From UBA4738 sp002413305 (GTDB lineage: Bacteria; Actinomycetota; UBA4738): a stretch of DNA of 64,000 nucleotides. The number at the start of each line of letters is the position of its first letter. Within the stretch, counting starts at the first letter, position 1. Below the pieces are notes generated by a model. It saw nothing but the letters and a program-made list of their open reading frames with translations, searched no databases and was not told where the DNA came from. This document shows, piece by piece, positions 51,381 through 58,903 of this stretch. The stretch covers positions 1 to 64,000 of the forward strand of contig DAIUAM010000009.1 in assembly GCA_036847185.1 (NCBI GenBank), in the 5' to 3' direction. The position numbers and the translations under genes are program-made.

Positions 51381-51827
51381 ATGAAACGGCCTCGGACCGT
51401 GCTACTCGCGCTGGCGGGGGTCGGATTCCCCATCGCGTTGGTGCTCGGGTCCTACTTCATCTCGATCGGACTCGGAGTCTCCACCGCTGTCCCGGGTTTG
51501 CCCAACCAGGCGATCCATCGACAGGTCGAATCCGGCTCCGACGACGACCTCGGCGGTCCGGGGTCGCCGACGCCGAGCGGCGGCTCCGACCGGTGCATCG
51601 AACCCGAGCACCGCACCGACCCCCGATGCACCTCCTCCGGCGGTTCCGCGACGCCGACCGCCGACGACCACGGCGGCAGCACCCCTTCGCCTGACGGCGG
51701 ATCGGGGACGTCTGACGGCACGTCAGGCGGGTCCTCGTCCGGCACGTCCGGAGGACCCGGGCCGTCCGCGTCGCCCCAGCCAACATCGTCCGGCTCCGAC
51801 AGCGGACACGGCGGCGGGGACGACTGA
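51381..51827 (+). CDS. Membrane-anchored Ser/Gly/Pro-rich low-complexity protein
   Basis: 148 aa. A signal anchor (LLALAGVGFPIALVLGSYFI) is followed by a 110-residue tail that is almost entirely Ser, Gly, Pro, Thr and Asp (GGSGTSDGTSGGSSSGTSGG), with one short Cys-containing segment (DRCIEPEHRTDPRCTSS). The tail is probably disordered and exposed in the cell wall. No family is recognised. It lies 46 bp after the frameshifted kinase and is probably controlled by the regulator through the boxes just upstream. Confidence 0.65.
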   Translation: MKRPRTVLLALAGVGFPIALVLGSYFISIGLGVSTAVPGLPNQAIHRQVESGSDDDLGGPGSPTPSGGSDRCIEPEHRTDPRCTSSGGSATPTADDHGGSTPSPDGGSGTSDGTSGGSSSGTSGGPGPSASPQPTSSGSDSGHGGGDD

Positions 51828-51855
51828 CCGCGATCCGTTCGTCCCACCGGTGCGG

Positions 51856-51894
51856 TTAGCCGCTTCTTAACCCAAGGCTGACCCCAACCCAACC
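51856..51894 (+). promoter_or_regulatory. Four 11-bp-spaced regulator boxes before the second secreted-protein gene
   Basis: TTAGCC (51856), TTAACC (51867), CTGACC (51878) and CCAACC (51889) follow at exact 11-bp intervals. A -10-like TACCTT lies at 51926-51931, which would give a leader of about 39 bases. The first two strong boxes match those at 51331-51358, so one regulator probably binds both. Confidence 0.6.
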
Positions 51895-51976
51895 TCTCCG
51901 GTCCGGTTGCTTGCCCGCTCTCCCGTACCTTGGGTGCATGGAACGCAGGAGCCCGCAGAACCAGGAGGTGAGGAGC

Positions 51977-52381
51977 ATGGCAGCTTGGAAGAAGGCGCTT
52001 ATCAGCGCCGTGGCGGTCGTCACCGTGGGTGGCGCCGGAGCGGCGGCGGCGGCCGGGCAGGGCGCCCATCGCGCCGTCCAGCCAACCGTCCGAATCCAGA
52101 CGGTGAGTGGAACCCCGGCCTCCCATGAGGCCGAGCCCGGCGACGACCGCGGGATGCGTGAGGGGGACCAGCGGAACGAGAACGAGCAGGGCGAGAACGA
52201 GAACGAGCAGGGCGAGAACGAGCAGGGCGAACGCGAGGACGCCGCGGAGGACGTGGACGAGAACGAGGCCACCGAACACGAGACCGAGCTCGAGGCCGGC
52301 GACGACAGCTCCGCGAACCGGGGCCCCAGCGAGCGCTCCGGTTCATCGGACGACTCGGGGCGGGACGGCTCGGACGGCTGA
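51977..52381 (+). CDS. Secreted acidic repeat protein
   Basis: 134 aa from ATG 51977, which has AGGAGGTGAGGAG upstream; ATG 51938 in frame would add 13 residues. A signal peptide (KALISAVAVVTVGGAGAAAA) leads into a tail dominated by Glu, Asp, Asn, Gln and Gly with the repeat NENEQGENENEQGENEQGE. Overall charge is strongly negative. It probably binds cations or sits in the wall. No family is recognised. It has the same box-type promoter as the preceding gene. Confidence 0.7.
   Translation: MAAWKKALISAVAVVTVGGAGAAAAAGQGAHRAVQPTVRIQTVSGTPASHEAEPGDDRGMREGDQRNENEQGENENEQGENEQGEREDAAEDVDENEATEHETELEAGDDSSANRGPSERSGSSDDSGRDGSDG
52174..52231 (+). repeat. In-gene tandem repeat of 15-21 bp units
   Basis: Units of GAGAACGAGCAGGGC and a longer variant with an extra GAGAAC repeat three times, encoding ENEQG blocks of the acidic secreted protein. 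This is a likely site of copy-number change. Confidence 0.8.
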
Positions 52382-52430
52382 GCACTCTGCACATCCCGAA
52401 GGTGGGGACCTGGGCGCGCTGATCCTGCGC

Positions 52431-52622
52431 ATGGGAACGATCAGCGCGGGGTTCGAGCGGTCGGACGCCCGCCGCCATTTCCATTCGGTCTACACGCGGA
52501 CCGCGCAGATCACGGAGCTCGAAGCGCTCTCCGCGGCGCGGGTGGCCGAGCTGGTCGCTCCCGGCCAGGTGGTCCTGAAACTCGCCCGGCGGGGGTTCGG
52601 CGTCCTGCTCTCAGGCGCCTGA
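52431..52622 (+). CDS. Small hypothetical protein
   Basis: 63 aa (MGTISAGFERSDARRHFHSV, then ITELEALSAARVAELVAPGQ and LARRGFGVLLSGA). No family is recognised, and there is no signal or membrane segment. There is no Shine-Dalgarno, so the start is uncertain. It lies 49 bp after the acidic protein and its end overlaps the convergent DUF309 gene by 12 bp. It could be spurious. Confidence 0.35.
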   Translation: MGTISAGFERSDARRHFHSVYTRTAQITELEALSAARVAELVAPGQVVLKLARRGFGVLLSGA

Positions 52623-53144
52623 CGGTTGCGGCGCGCCCGCGCCGGGGATCTTCGGGAACGCGATCGAAGGGCTGGGGCCGCCGTTGCGCTTGGCTGCCTC
52701 GATCTCGTCGGCGTGAGCCAGGGCCTCAGCCGACAGCTCCTCGGTGTTCACACCCCAGTGGCCGTCCTCATACTTCGCGATCCTGCCCGCGCCCCGCCGG
52801 AGCAGCGTGAACGCGCCGTGCTGGTTCCCGCGCTGTAGGTGCACATAGCCCGCCCCCAGCTGCGACAGGCCCTTGAAGAACTCGGCGTCCTCGGTCTGCT
52901 TGACCTTCTTCCACGCAGCCTCCCACGCCTCGTGGGCGGGGAAGAACCGTTCGGCGTTCAGGTGTTCGATGCCGAGCCGGTGGTCCTCCTGCAGGGAGAG
53001 CGCCTCGTAGTCCTCCAAGTGGAGACGGCTGACGGCATCCCACCCGAGGGGCCGTCCCAGCTCGTCGCGAGGACGTTCGGGCTTCGGCGGCGCGTCGGGG
53101 CGTCGTGGGCGGTTCGGCTTCGGGGCGGGCGTCCGGTTCGGCAT
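52611..53144 (-). CDS. DUF309 domain protein
   Basis: 177 aa. The basic, Pro-rich N-terminus (PAPKPNRPRRPDAPPKPERP) is probably disordered. The DUF309 helical domain has GIEHLNAERFFPAHEAWEAA, then FFKGLSQLGAGYVHLQRGNQ with the conserved His/Glu pair AHEAWE. The family has no established function. The C-terminal tail is Pro/Gly-rich. It is not in an evident operon. Confidence 0.85.
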   Translation of the reverse strand: MPNRTPAPKPNRPRRPDAPPKPERPRDELGRPLGWDAVSRLHLEDYEALSLQEDHRLGIEHLNAERFFPAHEAWEAAWKKVKQTEDAEFFKGLSQLGAGYVHLQRGNQHGAFTLLRRGAGRIAKYEDGHWGVNTEELSAEALAHADEIEAAKRNGGPSPSIAFPKIPGAGAPQPSGA

Positions 53145-53205
53145 CGCAGGCCATGCTAGCGAGATACGGCCTGCCGCGAACGGATCGACGCCTAACCGCC
53201 CGCTG

Positions 53206-53892
53206 TCAGGCGATGGACCAGGTCACCGTGACGGTCACGAAGGTCTGCAGCGGGTACGGGATCGCGCTCGGGACGGGAGCGGGGAGCGGCGTGGCGCACG
53301 TGGCGCCCGGAGGACAGTTCGGAATGGTCGCCGGAGGTCCGGTTACGGCGCTGCCGGCGTCCGAGAAGCCCGAGACGCTGACGCCGGCCTTCGGCGGGCC
53401 ACTCGCGGCACCAGCCTGCATCGGGATGGCGTATCCGCCGGGCGCGAAGATCTGCATCCCGGTCACCTTGCCGAGCTGGACGCCGGCCGTCCGGGCGGCG
53501 ACCTCGGCCTGCTCGCGGGCGTCGGCGATGGCCTGGCGGATCGCTTCGTCCCGAACCGCCTGCCCGGTCCCGTGCACGCTCGCCTGGCCGGTCGCGGTGA
53601 CCCCGGCGGCCGCGACCTGAGCCGGGAACGCGTAGGGGATGCCCCCGCCGCAGCCGACCACATCGCCCGACGCGTTCCTGGCCTGCGGACAGATAGCAGG
53701 ATCGAGGGTCGCGACGCCGCGCTCCGCGGACGTCGCGACCGAACCGGAGCCTCTCACCAGCGCGGTGGTGGCCGCCGACTTCGGCGCGGAGGACGCGCCG
53801 GCGGTCGCCACGGCCAGAACGATCCCCAGGGCTACGGCGATGCCTCCGATCGACAAGCGGACGAACGTTCGAACCGGCGTCGGAATGGTCAT
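53206..53892 (-). CDS. SIMPL (DUF541)-like exported protein
   Basis: 228 aa. The N-terminal membrane or signal segment is VRLSIGGIAVALGIVLAVAT. A SIMPL-type region follows, with TATGQASVHGTG, then AIRQAIADAREQAEVAARTA and GVQLGKVTGMQIF, ending in FVTVTVTWSIA. An extra Cys-containing insert (AICPQARN, VVGCGGG) precedes it. It is predicted periplasmic or surface-located. ATG 53892 follows GGAGGT. Function unknown. Confidence 0.8.
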   Translation of the reverse strand: MTIPTPVRTFVRLSIGGIAVALGIVLAVATAGASSAPKSAATTALVRGSGSVATSAERGVATLDPAICPQARNASGDVVGCGGGIPYAFPAQVAAAGVTATGQASVHGTGQAVRDEAIRQAIADAREQAEVAARTAGVQLGKVTGMQIFAPGGYAIPMQAGAASGPPKAGVSVSGFSDAGSAVTGPPATIPNCPPGATCATPLPAPVPSAIPYPLQTFVTVTVTWSIA

Positions 53893-53998
53893 GGCTGGAC
53901 CTCCATGCGGTGTCGGGAGCGCGGACCTTCGGGGTAGAGCGGCTCGCGTCGTTGCCCCTGGGACGGCCAGGCTGAGCGTGAGGTTCCCGTCGCCGCCC

Positions 53999-54187
53999 TC
54001 AGGAGCCGGTTCGACGGATCCCACGCAGCACGAGCGGCAGGCCGAACAGGATCGCCAACCCCCCCATCCACGCCCAGAAGCCGCTGCCGGTCATGAAGCT
54101 TCCCTTGATGACCCCGATCCCCTGGAAGACCCAGATGACGCCGGTCGCGACCAGCAGGGTCCCCAGCACAAGCGTGGCCCGACGCAT
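53999..54187 (-). CDS. Small two-helix membrane protein
   Basis: 62 aa: MRRATLVLGTLLVATGVIWV, then GVIKGSFMTGSGFWAWMGGL and a second helix ending LPLVLRGIRRTGS. Short proteins of this form (helix, G-S-F-M-T-G turn, helix) are widespread and uncharacterised in Actinomycetota. ATG 54187 is preferred over the TTG at 54196. It lies 106 bp before the SIMPL gene on the same strand and 74 bp after TauE/SafE. Confidence 0.65.
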   Translation of the reverse strand: MRRATLVLGTLLVATGVIWVFQGIGVIKGSFMTGSGFWAWMGGLAILFGLPLVLRGIRRTGS

Positions 54188-54261
54188 CGGACGCAAGGGT
54201 ACCCGTCGCTCGCCTCATCGTGCCGTCCCACCGGATGCAACCGCGATGATGAGGCAGGAGC

Positions 54262-55044
54262 TCAGGCGTAGACCTTGACGAACAGGGCGACGGTCATGGC
54301 CACGCCGACGGTCACGATGGTGCGCCGGACCGTATCGCGCCCCAAGCGGTGGGCGAGGCGCGCCCCGCCCAGACCTCCGGCGACCGACCCGGTCACCATC
54401 ACGGCGACCACCGACCACACCACGGCGCCGGACGCGATGAAGTAGAGGAGCGCCACGCCGTTGATGCACAGCGCGTACAGGTTCTTCAGTCCGTTCATCG
54501 CGTGGATGTCGGTCAGCCCGATCAACCCCAGCGTGGCGAGCATCAGGATCCCGATCCCCGCCCCGAAGAACCCCCCGTACACCGACACCACGAGCTGGAC
54601 GCCGACCACGACCGTCCACCACCCCAGGGACCGGGCCTTCTGCGGGTCGCGGCGAACCAGTGTGCTGATCCGTTCCTGGAAGGCCAGAAGCACGGTCGCC
54701 ACCAGCACGAGGTAGGGGGCCAGGACCTCGAACAGCCGCGACGGGGTATGGAGCAGGAGCACCGCGCCGACCCCACCTCCGATCACCGACGGGATCAGCA
54801 GGAGGAACATCGAACGTTCGGCCCGCCGCAGCTCCTTCTGGAACCCGTAGGCACCGGCGACGCTGGCCGGCCACAGCACCACCGTGTTGGTGGCGTTGGC
54901 CAACACGGGTTCGATCCCTACGAACAGAAGGGTCGGGAAGGTGATCAGGCTGCCGCCGCCGGCGATCGCGTTGAGGGCCCCGCCCACCACCGCCGCGGCG
55001 AACAGGGCGGCGATCTGCCACGCGTGCGCCCAGTCGAGGGCCAT
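54262..55044 (-). CDS. TauE/SafE family sulfite/organosulfonate exporter
   Basis: 260 aa with about eight membrane helices. Both family repeats are visible: GGALNAIAGGGSLITFPTLL near residue 21 and VSVYGGFFGAGIGILMLATL near residue 153. ANATNTVVLWPASVAGAYGF follows the first. Members export sulfite, sulfoacetate or similar anions; nothing nearby fixes the substrate. It is 21 bp downstream of the PrmC-like methyltransferase on the same strand, so the two may be co-transcribed. Confidence 0.92.
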   Translation of the reverse strand: MALDWAHAWQIAALFAAAVVGGALNAIAGGGSLITFPTLLFVGIEPVLANATNTVVLWPASVAGAYGFQKELRRAERSMFLLLIPSVIGGGVGAVLLLHTPSRLFEVLAPYLVLVATVLLAFQERISTLVRRDPQKARSLGWWTVVVGVQLVVSVYGGFFGAGIGILMLATLGLIGLTDIHAMNGLKNLYALCINGVALLYFIASGAVVWSVVAVMVTGSVAGGLGGARLAHRLGRDTVRRTIVTVGVAMTVALFVKVYA

Positions 55045-55065
55045 CGGGCTCCGGATGGACCCCGG

Positions 55066-55938
55066 TCAGACCGACCGGCCGACGATCACCCGCGAGACGT
55101 CGAGCTGGTCCTTCGTGCTTCGCACCTCGCCGAAGCCTCCCCGGACCAGGATCGTGCGAACCTCGCGAGCCCGGTCCGGGCTCACTTCGACCAACAGCCA
55201 GCCGCCGGGGCGCAGCCATTCCGGCGCATGGTCGACCGTCTTTCGGAGCAGCCGCAACCCGGTGGGCGAGTAGTCCGTGAGGGACTCCTCGGGCTCGAAT
55301 GCCTTGATCTCCCTGGGGAGGCCGCGCACCTCGCGCTTCGGCACGTACGGCGGGTGGATGGTGAACACGTCCACGGTGCCGCGCAGCTTGCCGGGCAGAG
55401 GTTCGAAGAGGTCGCCTCGGCGGAAAGTCGCATTGGACAGGCCCAGGCGCTCAGCGTTCCTCCTTGCCTGCTCGATGGGTTTGCGGGAGATGTCGACACC
55501 GAACACGCGCGCGGCCGGCACCTTGGACGCAACCGCCAAGGCGACCGGCCCGATCCCGGTGGCCAGGTCGACGTGCACCGGCGCCCTCCGACCTCGGAGG
55601 CGGCGGATGGCCTGCTGGGCCATGAACTCGCTGGACTCCCGGGGGATGAACGCGCCGGGTCCGACCTCGAGCTTCAGGCCGAGGAATCTCGTGCTTCCCG
55701 TGAGGTACGCGGTCGGGATGCCCGTGAGGCGGCGCTCGAGGAGGCTCTCGAACCGGCGGCGGCGCTTCGGCTTGAGCGTACGGTCGACATCCCGGGGTTC
55801 GAGCTCGTCCACTTCGAGCACGAACGCCATCAACTCCTCGGCGTCGATGCGCTCCTTGCCGGCATGCGGGTGCTCGACGTCGTCGGAGGCCTTCAGCCGC
55901 TCCTCGGCGTCGTCCAGCTCCTCCTGCACGGTTGGCAT
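55066..55938 (-). CDS. PrmC/HemK-like methyltransferase with altered NPPY motif
   Basis: 290 aa. The helical N-terminal domain (ERIDAEELMAFVLEVDELEP, RRLTGIPTAYLTGSTRFLGL) and the SAM site (VHVDLATGIGPVALAVASKV, ARVFGVDISRKPI) are those of release-factor glutamine methyltransferases. The catalytic NPPY motif reads IHPPYVP, with His195 in place of the Asn that binds the substrate amide, and LIPRPETE is FIPRESSE. The target is therefore probably different from release-factor glutamine. It is probably leaderless: TATGAT lies 8 bp before the ATG. Confidence 0.85.
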   Translation of the reverse strand: MPTVQEELDDAEERLKASDDVEHPHAGKERIDAEELMAFVLEVDELEPRDVDRTLKPKRRRRFESLLERRLTGIPTAYLTGSTRFLGLKLEVGPGAFIPRESSEFMAQQAIRRLRGRRAPVHVDLATGIGPVALAVASKVPAARVFGVDISRKPIEQARRNAERLGLSNATFRRGDLFEPLPGKLRGTVDVFTIHPPYVPKREVRGLPREIKAFEPEESLTDYSPTGLRLLRKTVDHAPEWLRPGGWLLVEVSPDRAREVRTILVRGGFGEVRSTKDQLDVSRVIVGRSV

Positions 55939-55946
55939 GGCGTGTA

Positions 55947-55952
55947 ATCATA
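55947..55952 (-). promoter_or_regulatory. -10 element TATGAT, leaderless promoter of the PrmC-like gene
   Basis: On the minus strand TATGAT is followed by 8 bp and then the ATG at 55938. There is no Shine-Dalgarno. The 19-bp gap to the divergent acyl-CoA dehydrogenase start (55958) must hold signals for both genes. Confidence 0.5.
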
Positions 55953-55957
55953 CGGAC

Positions 55958-57151
55958 GTGGACTTTCGCGACACGCCGGAAGAGGCGGAGTTCCGCCGGG
56001 CGCTGAGGTCCTGGTTGCGCGACCATCTCCCGAAGGACACACATCGAGGCGCCGGCCGAGACTCGCACGACCCCGCAATCATCGCCCGGTACAAGGAGTG
56101 GTCGCGAGCGCTCTACGACGCCGGCTACGTCGGGTTGACCTGGCCGAAGGCGTATGGGGGCCAGGAGGCACCGCTCGCCTTCCAGGCCATCGTGCTCGAG
56201 GAGATGGCCGAGGCCGAGGCGCCCGAGCACATGGGCGTGATCGGCCTGGGCATGGCCGGCCCGACGATCATGGCCTTGGGGACGCAGGAGCAGCGGGAGC
56301 GCTTCCTCCGTCCGATCCTGACCGGCGAGCACGTGTGGTGCCAGGGGTTCTCCGAACCGAACGCCGGGAGCGATCTGGCGTCGCTTTCGACCCGCGCCGT
56401 GCAGGACGGCGACGACTGGGTGGTGACGGGGCAGAAGGTCTGGTCGTCGTTCGCCCACATCGCGGACTGGTGCATCCTCGTGGCCCGGACCGCCGACACC
56501 GGGAGGAAGCACGAAGGCCTCACCTATTTCCTGATGGACATGCGTGCGCCGGGCGTCGAGACCCGGCCGCTCCGCCAGATCACCGGCGACGCCGAGTTCA
56601 ACGAGATCTTCATGGACGGCGTCCGGATCCCGTCGGCGATGGTGGTCGGGCAGGTCGGGCAGGGCTGGTCGGTGGCGATCACCACGCTGATGAACGAGCG
56701 CGCGAACCTGGGCTTCGCGCTGACCTCGCGGCTCGACGTGGCGTTCCGCAAGCTGCTGGCTCTGGTGAAGTCGACCTCGCGCAACGGAGGTGTCGCCGCC
56801 GACGACCCGCTGGTGCGCGACCGCCTGGCCTCGATGTGGACCGACCTCCAGGCGCTGCGGTTCACGAACTACCGCGCCTTCTCGACCTTCCTGAAGACGG
56901 GGATGCCGGGACCGGAGGGGTCGGTGGCGAAGCTCTTCTGGTCGGAGTCCAACCAGTCGCTGACCAGGTTCGCGCTGGAGATCGAAGGGACGTTCGCTCT
57001 GCTGGCGGGCGGTTCGGACCGAAGCGTCCTGGACGGGTACTGGCAGTACGCGCAGCTCCGGAGCCGCGGCAACACGATCGAGGCCGGCACGTCGGAGATC
57101 CTCCGCAACATCATCGGCGAGCGCGTGCTCGGGATGCCGAAGTCGAGATGA
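55958..57151 (+). CDS. Acyl-CoA dehydrogenase family protein
   Basis: 397 aa. It has an N-terminal helical domain (VDFRDTPEEAEFRRALRSWL), FAD-binding CQGFSEPNAGSDLASLSTRA and VVTGQKVWSSFAHIADWCIL, and the C-terminal domain ending GNTIEAGTSEILRNIIGERV with the usual LPR/ER signature. The catalytic Glu position cannot be fixed by eye. It oxidises an acyl-CoA in the cytoplasm with FAD. GTG 55958 is chosen; ATG 55937 in frame would overlap the divergent gene. The second dehydrogenase follows 13 bp later, and such pairs often work as hetero-oligomers in steroid or branched-chain catabolism. Confidence 0.93.
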   Translation: MDFRDTPEEAEFRRALRSWLRDHLPKDTHRGAGRDSHDPAIIARYKEWSRALYDAGYVGLTWPKAYGGQEAPLAFQAIVLEEMAEAEAPEHMGVIGLGMAGPTIMALGTQEQRERFLRPILTGEHVWCQGFSEPNAGSDLASLSTRAVQDGDDWVVTGQKVWSSFAHIADWCILVARTADTGRKHEGLTYFLMDMRAPGVETRPLRQITGDAEFNEIFMDGVRIPSAMVVGQVGQGWSVAITTLMNERANLGFALTSRLDVAFRKLLALVKSTSRNGGVAADDPLVRDRLASMWTDLQALRFTNYRAFSTFLKTGMPGPEGSVAKLFWSESNQSLTRFALEIEGTFALLAGGSDRSVLDGYWQYAQLRSRGNTIEAGTSEILRNIIGERVLGMPKSR

Positions 57152-57164
57152 AGGACGGGTAACC

Positions 57165-58256
57165 GTGGACTTCGCCTTCTCCGATGAACAGCTGATGCTG
57201 CGAGCCTCCGCCCGGGAGTTCGTCGACGAACGCTACCCGACCGAACGGGTCGCGACGATCGCCGACTCGCCGGAGGGGTTCGACCGGAGCGAGTGGCGGA
57301 ACCTGGCGGAGCTGGGCTGGACCGGGATCTCCGTGCCCGAATCGCTGGGCGGCGCAGGGCTGGGCTTCGTCGAGGAGATGATCGTGGTCGAAGAGCTCGC
57401 CCGGGGCCCCTATCCGGGCCCGTTCTTCTCGACCGTGGTGCTGGGACTCCATGCGCTGGCCGCCGGCGGTGCGGACGAGCTGGTTGCCGGGGTGACCTCC
57501 GGCGAACGGACGGCCACGGTCGCCTGGGCGGGGACCGACGGCCGGTTCGACACGGACCCGGCTCCCAAGGTCGATTGGGAGGGCGACCGCCTGACCGCGA
57601 CGAAGCTCTTCGTGCCCGACCTCGGAGTGTCAGACCTCCTCGTTATCGTGGGCGCCACGCCGGACGGTCCCGGCGTGTGGGTGGTGGAGCGGAACGCCGA
57701 CGGTGTGGCGTGGCGGGAGCTGCCCACGGTGGACACGACCCGGCGGATGGGGGAGGTGGTGCTGCAGGAGGTCGCCGCAGAACGGCTTCGAACTGAAGGT
57801 GGGGGCTTCCTGACCGGGTTGCGCGACCGGGCCCTGGCCGCCCTGGCGGTGGAGGCGGTCGGGTTGGGGTCGCGAGCCCTTGAGCTCGGCGTCGGGCATG
57901 CGCGAGAGCGGGTGCAGTTCGGCCGGCCCATCGGGGCATTCCAGGCTGTGAGCCACCAGCTCGCCCAGGCCTTCCTGGAGGTCGAAACGGCCCGGTCCCT
58001 CGCCTACTGGGCGGGATGGGCCGTCTCGGAGGGCGTTCCGGAGGCACCCGCAGCCGCCGCGGCGGCCAAGGCACGGGCGGCGGAAGCGGCGATCCGGGCC
58101 TCCGAACGCGCCATCCAGGTGCACGGCGGGATGGGGTTCACGTGGGATGCGCCACTGCATCGCCTCTACAAGCGAGCCCTGGCGATCAATGCCTTCATGG
58201 GAACCGGCGACGAGCTTCGGGCCCGCGTGGCGGCGAGCCTGTTGGACCGTGGCTGA
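57165..58256 (+). CDS. Acyl-CoA dehydrogenase family protein, second subunit
   Basis: 363 aa. It begins MDFAFSDEQLMLRASAREFV (GTG start) and has LGWTGISVPESLGGAGLGFV, a reduced FAD-loop region, RERVQFGRPIGAFQAVSHQL and QVHGGMGFTWDAPLHRLYKR. This is the shorter, divergent type found paired with a full-length dehydrogenase, as in FadE-type alpha2beta2 enzymes. The neighbour supplies a better FAD motif. Coupling to the GroES-like gene is by an 8-bp overlap. Confidence 0.92.
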   Translation: MDFAFSDEQLMLRASAREFVDERYPTERVATIADSPEGFDRSEWRNLAELGWTGISVPESLGGAGLGFVEEMIVVEELARGPYPGPFFSTVVLGLHALAAGGADELVAGVTSGERTATVAWAGTDGRFDTDPAPKVDWEGDRLTATKLFVPDLGVSDLLVIVGATPDGPGVWVVERNADGVAWRELPTVDTTRRMGEVVLQEVAAERLRTEGGGFLTGLRDRALAALAVEAVGLGSRALELGVGHARERVQFGRPIGAFQAVSHQLAQAFLEVETARSLAYWAGWAVSEGVPEAPAAAAAAKARAAEAAIRASERAIQVHGGMGFTWDAPLHRLYKRALAINAFMGTGDELRARVAASLLDRG

Positions 58257-58680
58257 GTCCCGCCGGACCACGACCTCCCGGGCAGCGAAGGCCCGGCCGG
58301 GATCAGCTTCGGCGTCGGCGGTGGCACGCGGCCCGGCCGGGAATGCCCAGCCCGACGGGAAGCTCCAGCTGAAGGACCGCGTCCGGCTGACCGCCGACCG
58401 GGTCCTGGTCCGCGTCCCGGGAGAGAGCGAGCGGACGTCGAAGGGGGGCCTGCTGATCCCCGCCACGGCGGCCACGCCCGTCAGGCGGTGCGTCTGGTCT
58501 GATGTCGTGCTGATCGGGCCGGAGACCCGGAACGTGAAGATCGGCGATCGTGTCCTCTTCATCCAGCAGACCGGCCTGGAGATGGATCTGGACGGCGAGG
58601 TCTACCTGCTGCTGCGCGAACGGGACGTCCAGGCCATCGCCTCCGACCACGTGGACCGTCAGGCCGGGCAGTACCTGTAG
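58249..58680 (+). CDS. GroES-like (Cpn10 family) protein
   Basis: 143 aa. The first 45 residues are a basic, Ala/Arg/Ser-rich extension (TTTSRAAKARPGSASASAVA). The remainder matches the Cpn10 barrel: LKDRVRLTADRVLVRVPGES, a mobile-loop region ERTSKGGLLIPATAATPVRR, VKIGDRVLFIQQTGLEMDLD and VYLLLRERDVQAI. No groEL is adjacent. GTG 58249 overlaps the dehydrogenase stop, so it is translated with the acyl-CoA dehydrogenases. It is probably a specialised or divergent co-chaperonin rather than the main groES. Confidence 0.8.
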   Translation: MAESRRTTTSRAAKARPGSASASAVARGPAGNAQPDGKLQLKDRVRLTADRVLVRVPGESERTSKGGLLIPATAATPVRRCVWSDVVLIGPETRNVKIGDRVLFIQQTGLEMDLDGEVYLLLRERDVQAIASDHVDRQAGQYL

Positions 58681-58689
58681 TCCGGCCCT

Positions 58690-58890
58690 TTAGTCGGGCT
58701 CGGCCCGGAGCTTCATCCGATAGAGGAACCCTTCGGTCCGATCCTCCGCCAGGGCGACCTCCGCGATGCCTTGGTCGAGGAGCTTCGACCACCGTTCGCC
58801 CATCCAGGCCTCCGCCTCCTCGCGGGTCTCGTGCGGCTTCGATCCGCCGGCCTGGGCGCCGGTCCCGTCGAAGTACCGCCACACGAACAC
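58690..58890 (-). CDS. Small conserved hypothetical protein
   Basis: 66 aa: VFVWRYFDGTGAQAGGSKPH, then REEAEAWMGERWSKLLDQGI and EGFLYRMKLRAEPD. The order (FVWRY strand, EAEAWMG helix, LYRM strand) is one I recall from uncharacterised actinobacterial proteins. GTG 58890 follows GTAGGAGG and lies 13 bp after the glycosylase stop, so it is probably in that operon. A longer upstream frame has no ribosome site. Confidence 0.7.
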   Translation of the reverse strand: MFVWRYFDGTGAQAGGSKPHETREEAEAWMGERWSKLLDQGIAEVALAEDRTEGFLYRMKLRAEPD

Positions 58891-58903
58891 CGCCCCCAGC
58901 CTC

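Noticed and set aside
52174..52231. CRISPR-like repeat
   Set aside because: The repeats are adjacent without spacers and lie in frame within the acidic protein gene.
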